From JADFNO01 sp965369945 (GTDB lineage Bacteria; Planctomycetota; Phycisphaerae; Phycisphaerales; SM1A02): a stretch of 27,409 bases of DNA. Positions 15,660 to 22,169 of the stretch are shown here, one piece after another. Both the position numbers and the translations under genes were made by a program. The notes beneath the pieces were generated by a model that saw only the letters and a program-made list of their open reading frames with translations, was not told the origin of the DNA and searched no databases. Each line of letters starts with the position of its first letter. Position 1 is the stretch's first letter. Location: NCBI GenBank assembly GCA_965369945.1, contig CBDUST010000021.1, positions 1 to 27,409 on the forward strand. The letters run 5' to 3'.

Positions 15660-16037
15660 TCATTTTCTGAGCGCGAACTTGCCGCGCGCGACCTTCTCGA
15701 ATCGCGATTGGCTGCCTTTCTTCTGAATCTCACGGATGATCGCCGCGTAGATCGTGGCATGCGGTGTCTGGCCACTGGTCTTCCAGAGGCCCTTGGCGAG
15801 CATGACGTCGACGATCTGGCGACTACCCATCGTCCCGCCGGCTTCGGCCAGCACCTGCGCCGCGGCGTCGAGTCCGCTCGTGCGCTTCGGCTTGGCGGGC
15901 GCCTTGGCCGTCTTGGTGGTCTTGCCCGTCGCGGTCACCTTGCCGCCAGTGCTGCTCTTGCCCATGGGAGCGCTGCGCTTCGGCTTCGCCGCAGTCTTGC
16001 CCTGAACCTTCTTCGTGTTGGCTTTCTTTACCGCCAT
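15660..16037 (-). CDS. HARE-HTH domain protein with basic N-terminal tail
   Basis: The product has 125 residues, taking the ATG at 16037 behind AAAGGA; a longer frame to 16181 has no good site. Residues 1-50 are a Lys/Ala/Thr-rich tail (AVKKANTKK, KAPAKPKRT) resembling histone-tail-like DNA-binding extensions. Residues of about 53-125 match the HARE-HTH pattern (ALDAAAQVLAEAGG type, RQIVDVMLAKGLWKTSG, TPHATIYAAIIREIQKKG, FEKVARGKFALR). HARE-HTH occurs in RNA polymerase delta, ASXL proteins and some restriction or modification systems, where it may read modified DNA. Here it faces a DNA methyltransferase on the other strand. Confidence 0.88.
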   Translation of the reverse strand: MAVKKANTKKVQGKTAAKPKRSAPMGKSSTGGKVTATGKTTKTAKAPAKPKRTSGLDAAAQVLAEAGGTMGSRQIVDVMLAKGLWKTSGQTPHATIYAAIIREIQKKGSQSRFEKVARGKFALRK

Positions 16038-16171
16038 GTGTCTTGTCCTTTCAAGAGGCCGTGTGTGATGGCGGGCTGCCCAGTGCCGCCCGTCGACACA
16101 TGTGAGCCATGGGTTGGCCCGATCATCAAGGCCGATCCGCCGAGATTCGTAACATTCCGGAGTTCCCCACG

Positions 16172-16399
16172 ATGACCCCACATCTGCAGCATGAAGATGG
16201 CGAAGGTGCGCGTCCTGCGACCCGCCTTCGGCGTCGGCTCCGCCTCGTGACGATCGAACGGCCGCGCTGCCCAGAGTGTGGCGGCATCAAGCTGCGCAAG
16301 TATCGGTCGCTGTTCGACCAGGGCGACGGCACGGCGCTGTGGTGGGTGCGCTGCGCGGACCCGGAATGTGGCCAACGCTTCAAGGTGCTCTTGGAGTAG
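16172..16399 (+). CDS. small zinc-ribbon protein
   Basis: The product has 75 residues. ATG 16172 follows GGAG by nine bases; the frame is open further upstream to 16109. Two cysteine pairs are visible: CPECGG and CADPECGQRF, separated by about 35 residues. This fits a single zinc ribbon like those of transcription elongation factors or phage regulators. The N-terminal half is Arg-rich. It begins the three-gene phage-like stretch at the end of the core. Confidence 0.72.
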   Translation: MTPHLQHEDGEGARPATRLRRRLRLVTIERPRCPECGGIKLRKYRSLFDQGDGTALWWVRCADPECGQRFKVLLE

Positions 16400-16479
16400 C
16401 AGACGCTCCGACCCGCTCGTCCACGATCTGGAATGTGAATCGCGCTGCGCTGCTACGCTGAGATGTGGAGGTCGTGCCT

Positions 16480-16677
16480 ATGAGCCTCAAGCGGCGCGTT
16501 GACAGGTTGAGTGCCCGACTCATCCCTCCTCCCCGGCCGGAGCCGCAGCTCAGTCCGGAGAGCATCGCGATCATGCAGCGCATCATCAACGATACGTACA
16601 GCGACCCGGTCCGGAACGCGGAGCAGATCGAGTTATTCGAACAGTGCCGGCTGAAGTGTGAGGGGCAGCAGCCGTAG
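16480..16677 (+). CDS. small hypothetical protein
   Basis: The product has 65 residues. ATG 16480 is preceded by GGAGG at 16467-16471 with eight-base spacing. It is mostly helical and charged, with a Pro-rich stretch (IPPPRPEPQ) and two Cys/Glu-containing helices. I recognise no family. Its place between a zinc ribbon and a phage-type HTH protein fits a small phage or element gene. Confidence 0.5.
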   Translation: MSLKRRVDRLSARLIPPPRPEPQLSPESIAIMQRIINDTYSDPVRNAEQIELFEQCRLKCEGQQP

Positions 16678-16716
16678 CGTCGCCGGCGCTCGTGCGCCGG
16701 CATCGAATGGTTACAG

Positions 16717-17139
16717 ATGGCATACAACCGCCTCGACAAACTCACCCCCAGGCAGGAGCGGGCCATCACCGCGCTGCTGACCGAGCACAGCGTCGAGCGC
16801 GCCGCCGCGACCGCCAAGGTCGGAACGCGCACGATCTATCGGTGGCTCGACGAGCCGGACTTCGCCGCCGCCTACCGCCGAGCGCGTCGCAAGGCGTTCA
16901 GTCAGGCGATCGCGCTCACCCAGCGGTACGCACCGCTGGCCGTGAACACGCTCGCGAAGGTGATGATGGACGACTCAGCGCCGCACAACGCCAAGGTCAG
17001 GGCCGCCGCGACCATGCTCAAGTTCGGGCGCGACGGCATCGAGCTGGACGACCTGGCGGCGCGGGTCGAAGAGCTCGAGACGGCCGCCGGCCCAACGTGG
17101 TTCCGGAACGGCCGGGCACTGAGCCCGCGGTTCGAATGA
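16717..17139 (+). CDS. phage-type helix-turn-helix protein (terminase-small-subunit-like)
   Basis: The product has 140 residues from ATG 16717, with no strong ribosome-binding site. The N-terminus reads LTPRQERAITALLTEHSVER and then VGTRTIYRWLDEPDF, a helix-turn-helix with the FRRARR-type basic helix after it. The middle (ALTQRYAPLAVNTLAKVMMD) and end (GIELDDLAARVEELE) are helical. The pattern is the one seen in the phBC6A51-like HTH family and in small terminase subunits. No large terminase is nearby, so a regulatory role in the element is as likely as DNA packaging. It is the last gene of the core on this strand. Confidence 0.78.
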   Translation: MAYNRLDKLTPRQERAITALLTEHSVERAAATAKVGTRTIYRWLDEPDFAAAYRRARRKAFSQAIALTQRYAPLAVNTLAKVMMDDSAPHNAKVRAAATMLKFGRDGIELDDLAARVEELETAAGPTWFRNGRALSPRFE

Positions 17140-17570
17140 GCCGGTAGGCGATCAGGGTCGGCGGCCACGAAGGAGTGCGCGTTCCGGCCGTACAGTGACT
17201 CTAAGAATGACGATCGGCTGGACGAGGCTCGGCGCTCCGGGGACTCCCGGGAGGTCGGGGGACCGGGGGCGAAGCGCAGTGACGCCTACCTGGTGGACGC
17301 TGGGTGGACGCACTCTGATGCGGATCTCAACTCATCCGGTGGCGGACCGGGGATCTCCAACTCAGGTGGCGGCAATGTGCCCAGCGTCGTCGGTGAATCG
17401 AGTTCCTGTTCGAGCGGCGAACAACTGGCCTCCAGAGACGGCGGAGGGCGCCCGTTTTGGTCTGGATGGCCGTCGTGGGAGCTGCCCTGATCGTGCCTTG
17501 CATCGTTTCGTCGCTGGGTAGCCCCCAGCGACTCAGGCTGCGCCGAACATCTACAACCCGACCTTGGTCG
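17140..17570. other. 431-bp gap without a convincing gene
   Basis: Short open frames here are Gly/Ser/Arg-rich, have no good start with a ribosome-binding site, and resemble no family I know. A direct repeat of GGTGGACGC occurs at about 17292-17308. The stretch separates the plus-strand core from the minus-strand ATPase gene and may be a decayed coding region or the edge between two insertions. Confidence 0.5.
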
Positions 17571-19019
17571 TCATGCGGACGGCCAGTACCTATCAAGGAT
17601 ATCGCGACTCACAATGATTCGGCGTATGCTGCGCCGATCATCCAGAGGCACCAGATCCCTGACGTCGTTTGGTATTGAGTCCTGCTCAAACCAGAAAACC
17701 TGGTCATGCGGCTCACCTTTAGTCCCCTTCAGCGAGACATACGTTCCATAGTCGATGGTGACTAGGCTGAATCTCTCACCAGGTCGGTGAGGATGTGACC
17801 ACACCGTGTTCAGCGGATGGAGTATTCTCGCTGCAAACATTCTACGAAGCAGCGGATGCTCCATGTCCCCTGACTCGATCATGAAGGTGCGAGCGCGCCG
17901 ATCCCGGATAACGCTGTTCAAGAGATGCCCCAGAAAATCTTCCAAGTGTGTTTCAGATGCGATACTTGTCTGTTTGTCTTGCCTATACCACAGAGCCGAG
18001 GCGGTATAAACATCCGACAAGCCGATTCTCTGATGCCCCTCTTGCCGCGAAAACTCATCGAGTGCCTTTGCGAAGATCACCAGGAAGTCTCGCGCATTGC
18101 CTTCGGATGCGCGGCATAGATTGCTGAAGACCTGCACCTGCGTAAAGAGGTCGCTTAGAACAATGTCCTGCTTCACGGTCGCTTCGGTATCAAGGGATAG
18201 GTCTAGACTCGTCGCAAGGTGGTTGTAAAGTACCTCTGCGAAGAATTGCTCTACAACGGCTTCACCTTCGTCCCAGACGAAGTATCGATCCATCCTGATG
18301 TCGGAGAAGATGTCGGCGGCCTGCTCAAGCCCGATATGTTGACCATCGTGCCTTTCGGAAAGACGATACATGTAGTCGACGACCGAGATCTTGAGCGTCA
18401 TTCGGTTGTTGGAGAAGAATGCGCGCTTCAGGAACTCAGCGAAGTATGGTTGTGCCGACATTGGCACTTGAGCCCATTCATCGAGTATGAGAATCAGGCG
18501 ATCGGATCGGATCTCATCCAAAACGCCATTTGTGACTTGGATAATCGAACTGTAGTCAAATGTAGAACCATCCTGTGATGGTTGGCTGAGACCGTCAAGC
18601 CGCGCAAGAAGGTCGACGAGTCGATCAACATTTGCTTCGACGGGCGGTTCCAGTCGTAGGACGTCGTCGAGGAGATCTGCAGCCAGAGTTGAAAGGAACT
18701 TGCTGAAGAAGCGAATACCAATGTTCAACGGCGAGCCGTCAGCCGCTAAGCCGCTGCCAAAAGAGGTACAGTCAATGTAGTGACACAGTTGGCCTTCCTG
18801 GATCCGATCACTTAGATAGTATTTGAGCGTGTGCGTCTTGCCGACACCACGCCGACCGTAGAGCAGCTGGTTCTGTGTGGTGTTGAGATCTTCGACGGCC
18901 CTCGTGGGCACGTAGGATCGAGTGAGACGCTCATCGTAGATCTGCCGTTCAGCGCGCCGTTCGATGGCTAAGACTGCTCTTCGTAGAACGAGGCTCGATA
19001 TATCAAAGGTCGTGGCCAT
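17571..19019 (-). CDS. stand-alone P-loop ATPase, ORC/STAND-like
   Basis: The product has 482 residues from ATG 19019, with GGAAAG close before it. Walker A is YGRRGVGKT (54-62) and Walker B is LILILDEW (175-182). Between them is a segment with DCTSFGSG and an acidic insertion. After Walker B come KRAFFSNN and KISVVDYMYRLSE, then a helical domain (about 250-390) and a C-terminal region with winged-helix-like strands (FSLVTIDYGTYVSLKG). Such proteins are common as single-gene accessory ATPases in islands and may act as ORC-like loaders or STAND-type sensors. It is the only gene in its orientation here and has its own promoter-like sequence. No effector domain is visible. Confidence 0.85.
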   Translation of the reverse strand: MATTFDISSLVLRRAVLAIERRAERQIYDERLTRSYVPTRAVEDLNTTQNQLLYGRRGVGKTHTLKYYLSDRIQEGQLCHYIDCTSFGSGLAADGSPLNIGIRFFSKFLSTLAADLLDDVLRLEPPVEANVDRLVDLLARLDGLSQPSQDGSTFDYSSIIQVTNGVLDEIRSDRLILILDEWAQVPMSAQPYFAEFLKRAFFSNNRMTLKISVVDYMYRLSERHDGQHIGLEQAADIFSDIRMDRYFVWDEGEAVVEQFFAEVLYNHLATSLDLSLDTEATVKQDIVLSDLFTQVQVFSNLCRASEGNARDFLVIFAKALDEFSRQEGHQRIGLSDVYTASALWYRQDKQTSIASETHLEDFLGHLLNSVIRDRRARTFMIESGDMEHPLLRRMFAARILHPLNTVWSHPHRPGERFSLVTIDYGTYVSLKGTKGEPHDQVFWFEQDSIPNDVRDLVPLDDRRSIRRIIVSRDILDRYWPSA

Positions 19020-19058
19020 CTTTCCGTTGGGCGGTAGATCGACAGGAGAGTACGGATC

Positions 19059-19086
19059 ATTCTATCGATTTAGCTCATGGTCACAA
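19059..19086 (-). promoter_or_regulatory. sigma-70-like promoter for the ATPase gene
   Basis: On the minus strand TTGTGA (19081-19086) and TAGAAT (19059-19064) are 16 bases apart, 40 bases before the start codon at 19019. The -10 matches five of six consensus bases and the -35 four of six. Planctomycete promoters are poorly defined, so this is only a candidate. Confidence 0.35.
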
Positions 19087-19494
19087 GCGACCCTGAGGAC
19101 GATGCGACGGGAGCGGCCCGGAGGGTAGGTGAAGGACGTAGTTTCGATATCGAGGAGAACAGTCGGCCGCGACCCCTGTGTAGACCGCGTCGGAGACGAC
19201 TCTGCCTTCGCCTCAGATTCCCGCCCGTGTGCTCTTTCAGCGCGGAAGACCACGCCCCCCCCGCATATGACCCCTGTTGGACGCCTGTACCGATCCCTGG
19301 GGCACCTCGCCCTAATTCTCACTGGAACCCCTTGCATTCTGAGCGGGCAACAGCTCATCGAGCATACAAACGGTGCGCCTGAACGCGAAAGCAAATCTGA
19401 GTTTCCGGCGAGTTATGGACTTGCTTAGTTCGACACTTTGAGGTAGCACTGAGCTACGCTTTTCGTCCAAAGCGCAACTGTATCGGAGGCGAAC
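19087..19494. other. 408-bp region before the integrase, mostly non-coding
   Basis: I see no firm gene. A 53-codon frame (19267-19428) starts MTPVGRLYRSLGHLALILTG and has a hydrophobic stretch like a signal peptide, but it lacks a ribosome-binding site and is preceded by a C-run. A perfect 5-bp hairpin, GTAGC (19443-19447) with GCTAC (19453-19457), is followed by GCTTTT. It may end leftward-entering transcripts just before the integrase. Confidence 0.45.
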
Positions 19495-20100
19495 ATGGCC
19501 AAGCGACGCTCGAACCGCGGTCGGCGTCTCCCGCCGGAGATCCTGACCGACGATGATGTCCACGCTCTCTTGCGAGCGTGTTCGGACAGTGCCGCCACAG
19601 GCATCCGCAACCGGGCCTTGATCGCGGTGCTATACCGCAGCGGCCTGCGGATCAGCGAGGCGCTGTCCGTCTACCCGAAGGACATCGACCGGAACACCGG
19701 TGCAATCCGTGTACTCCACGGCAAAGGCGAGCGAGCCCGAACCGTAGGCATCGACCCGGGCGCGATGGCGGTCCTCGAGCGGTGGTTCGACATGCGGACG
19801 CGGATCTGGCTCAACGGCAGGCAACGCCTGTTCTGCACGCACGAAGGCCGGCCGATGACGGACTCGTACGTGCGTGTGCTGTTGCCGCGACTGGCACGCA
19901 AGGCCGGCATCGAGAAGCGCGTCCACGCCCACGGCTTCCGGCACACGCACGCCGCCCAACTCCGCGCCGAAGGCGTGGACATCGGCATCATCTCAAAGCA
20001 GCTGGGCCATCAGTCTATTGCGACGACGGCGCGCTATCTGGATCACATAGCGCCGCTGGCGGTCATCGACGCGATGCGAAAGCGCGTTTGGAGGGTCTGA
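19495..20100 (+). CDS. minimal tyrosine recombinase / integrase
   Basis: The product has 201 residues from ATG 19495, with GGAGG at 19485-19489. It is essentially only the catalytic domain, since the N-terminal SAM-like core-binding domain of XerC/XerD-type enzymes is missing and nothing upstream could encode it. The catalytic set is complete: Arg in SGLRISEAL, Lys in HGKGERART, His and Arg in HGFRHTHA, His in LGHQS, and the nucleophile Tyr in ARYLDH. Such short integrases are found in accessory regions of planctomycetes and acidobacteria. It lies between two cargo cassettes and could move either, or act on sites near the tRNA. It appears intact. Confidence 0.93.
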   Translation: MAKRRSNRGRRLPPEILTDDDVHALLRACSDSAATGIRNRALIAVLYRSGLRISEALSVYPKDIDRNTGAIRVLHGKGERARTVGIDPGAMAVLERWFDMRTRIWLNGRQRLFCTHEGRPMTDSYVRVLLPRLARKAGIEKRVHAHGFRHTHAAQLRAEGVDIGIISKQLGHQSIATTARYLDHIAPLAVIDAMRKRVWRV

Positions 20101-20229
20101 ATCAGCCTGGGAATGAACGTTGAGCGCCGCAGACGTTGCACATGACGTCGAGGGTTTCGTTGGCAATTCGGTTGAACAACTCAGGGGGTAACCTCAGTAG
20201 CGCGCGATGGCCTATCCAAGCTCTCGGAA
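20101..20229. other. short intergenic region between integrase and membrane protein gene
   Basis: This convergent gap has no gene. It contains ACGTTG twice (within about 20119-20142) and GTTGAACAAC, which is self-complementary apart from its centre. These could be integrase-related sites or chance; no clear terminator is seen. Confidence 0.3.
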
Positions 20230-21051
20230 CTACTTCGCTAGCTCGGAAGCGAGTTCTTCTATGAGGCGCTCGACGAGATCTTCTACAAAGGAAGGTGCTC
20301 GTTCGCGACCACACAAGCCGACCGACTGGCTTTGCCACAGAAAAACATGGTGCTTCTGGTCCTGGCCTGGAACTTTCCAAGCCTTCGCCAGCCGCATTGT
20401 CACACCGAGTGCGGTTACGTTTTGCTCTGAGGTAACCGCGATGACGATGAGCGTGAGACGCACGTCGCCTGAATCAGTAAATCCAATTCCACACTTTGCT
20501 CGACCCCGTTGCTTCAAATCCTCCAGCAGCGCTCCTCTCGCCAAGCCGGCCTTCCCGTTTCCATCATCGAGATAGACGGAGACCACCACATTGTCACGCT
20601 GCCCCAGCGCCTCCGACAGCGATGCTATCGGCAACGAAGTAGGATCTGTATCTTTGCGCCGCGTCTCCTCAACCGCCGAACTGTACTGGTCGCGTTCACG
20701 CTTGATCGACTCTAGTTCAGCATGAACGGTCCGGAGTTCTTGCTGTTGATCCGTTTCAGACGTCCGAAGCTCGGTAACTTGTAGACCTAGTTCGTCCGCC
20801 TGCGCTGTAATCAGTTCGAGTTCCTGCTTTGTCAAGTGCAGCTCCTCAGCGATGGTGGCTTCGCGCTCGATTGCCGTGCTCGTTTGGTGGGATCGAACAA
20901 TCCATGTCCCGGTCGCAAAAAGAACGGCTGTTACGGCTACTACCAGAGAAGCACCGAACAACACCCAGGGCTCGATCTTGGGGTCATCACGAGTCTTCGA
21001 CCCCGCTGGAGTCTCAGACCACGGCCCGCGTTCATGTTCGGATGCTGGCAT
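20230..21051 (-). CDS. membrane-anchored coiled-coil protein, divergent partner of the GTPase cassette
   Basis: The product has 273 residues, taking ATG 21051, which follows GGGAGG by four bases; ATG 21063 is in frame but lacks a site. A short polar N-terminus leads to one membrane helix (about 29-52: WVLFGASLVVAVTAVLFATG). Next comes a long coiled coil (about 61-133) rich in Glu, Gln and Leu. The C-terminal domain (about 140-273) alternates strands and helices (NVVVSVYLDD, VRLTLIVIAVT, FVEDLVERLIEELA), like uncharacterised small alpha/beta domains that end in an amphipathic helix. It diverges from the GTPase operon across 77 bases, so co-regulation and joint function are likely. I do not know the family. 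Confidence 0.75.
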   Translation of the reverse strand: MPASEHERGPWSETPAGSKTRDDPKIEPWVLFGASLVVAVTAVLFATGTWIVRSHQTSTAIEREATIAEELHLTKQELELITAQADELGLQVTELRTSETDQQQELRTVHAELESIKRERDQYSSAVEETRRKDTDPTSLPIASLSEALGQRDNVVVSVYLDDGNGKAGLARGALLEDLKQRGRAKCGIGFTDSGDVRLTLIVIAVTSEQNVTALGVTMRLAKAWKVPGQDQKHHVFLWQSQSVGLCGRERAPSFVEDLVERLIEELASELAK

Positions 21052-21128
21052 CTGGCCTCCCATTCTAATAATATATCATGGTACGGGCATAATCGTTGAA
21101 GCTGCCAGCTTCCTGTAAGGAACCGTAG
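21052..21128. promoter_or_regulatory. divergent promoter region with palindrome
   Basis: An AT-rich patch (about 21063-21079, CTAATAATATATCAT) sits between the two divergent starts, unusually AT-rich for this window. CATAAT at 21088-21093 could be a rightward -10. Just after it GAAGCT (21098-21103) and AGCTTC (21107-21112) form a perfect palindrome with a three-base centre, well placed as operator for the GTPase operon. AAGGA (21117-21121) is the ribosome-binding site of the GTPase gene. Confidence 0.5.
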
Positions 21129-22169
21129 ATGCATGCTGCAAGCAGCGAAGATCCAGACGATCTCGGCTTGGCTCATAAGCCAGTGAACGCTGTCGGGGAC
21201 AGGGGGGATCGAGAAGCGCTGACCGCGCCCCCTCAGGAGTTCACGGCTGGCTCCGCCCAGCCTGCTCGCGACCGTATCGTGATTCTTGGTCGGCGGCGAG
21301 CTGGCAAGACCATCTTTCTAGCGAGGCTGTATCAACAGCTATGGTCGTCTGCAAACCGATTCCACATGCGGGCTCTCTCGGGCGATTCACACACCGCTTG
21401 CATGGAAGTTATCGACGAGTTGAAGTCTGGCAGATGGCCTGCAAGCACTCTGGGCTCACAGTACTCTGACATCGAGATCACCTACCACGGGACCAAACGC
21501 CTTCTTGTTGCGCTGGATTACCCCGGAGAGGTGTTTCGACGTGCGTTCGTTGAGAACGCCAATACTGAGGATGCACGTGAGTTACTGGATCACGTAGATA
21601 GGGCCGAGGCTGTCATATTGCTGCTCGATCCAGCTGTCGTCCATTCCGGTTCATCTTCAGAGATTGTTGATGATGAGTACGGAATGACTCAGGCGATCCA
21701 CCGTCTCCGGGAATGGCCCGACGGCAAGGATGTTCCCATCGTCATTGTTTTCACGAAGTGCGATCTTCACAAGCGAATGATGCGAGATCATGGTGGTCTG
21801 AGAGAATATGCGACGTCGAACTATGCGAATCTCTTGCGAGCCATGGATCGGTTCAAGATCTTTGCGTGTGCTGCGGTGTTCGCCAAACAGAACCCAGACG
21901 GTGAACGCGTTCCCGACTTGACAAAACCACCGATCGGGGTCGTAGAACCACTTGAGTATTGCTTGCTGAAGATTAAGGAACGTGAGGAAGCCGGGCGCGA
22001 GCGTCAGGCGCAGGAAGAAACACGGGTTCGTGTCCGACGTTTCTTGGATAAACAGCACGAAGATAAGAAAAGAGCGGTCGTGTTCTGGTCAATCTTCTGG
22101 AGTGCGGCTTGCGTGTTGTTGTTCGGCGTGGCATTGGTCACATGGATAGTGGTCTTCGGAAAACAGTGA
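21129..22169 (+). CDS. GTPase with C-terminal membrane anchor
   Basis: The product has 346 residues from ATG 21129, with AAGGA before it. The G-domain motifs are in order: P-loop GRRRAGKT (54-61), switch II LDYPGE (129-134, DxxG type), TKCD (209-212) for guanine, and a candidate G5 at ACAAVF (247-251). A charged helical stretch (about 280-315) leads to one membrane helix (about 318-342), so the enzyme is tail-anchored with its G-domain in the cytoplasm. It starts a three-gene operon in which the next start overlaps its stop (TGATG). The neighbour has a GAP1-like N-terminus, placing this with GTPase/GAP1 conflict systems. The 45-residue N-terminal extension looks disordered. Confidence 0.9.
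   Translation: MHAASSEDPDDLGLAHKPVNAVGDRGDREALTAPPQEFTAGSAQPARDRIVILGRRRAGKTIFLARLYQQLWSSANRFHMRALSGDSHTACMEVIDELKSGRWPASTLGSQYSDIEITYHGTKRLLVALDYPGEVFRRAFVENANTEDARELLDHVDRAEAVILLLDPAVVHSGSSSEIVDDEYGMTQAIHRLREWPDGKDVPIVIVFTKCDLHKRMMRDHGGLREYATSNYANLLRAMDRFKIFACAAVFAKQNPDGERVPDLTKPPIGVVEPLEYCLLKIKEREEAGRERQAQEETRVRVRRFLDKQHEDKKRAVVFWSIFWSAACVLLFGVALVTWIVVFGKQ

Noticed and set aside
15516..16175. 219-residue plus-strand frame opposite the HARE-HTH gene
   Set aside because: It is Arg/Leu/Gly-rich shadow coding; the minus-strand frame has a clear family match and a good ribosome-binding site.
17195..17521. Open frames in the gap after the phage-type HTH gene
   Set aside because: Low-complexity, no ribosome-binding site, no recognisable family, and overlapping frames of equal quality.
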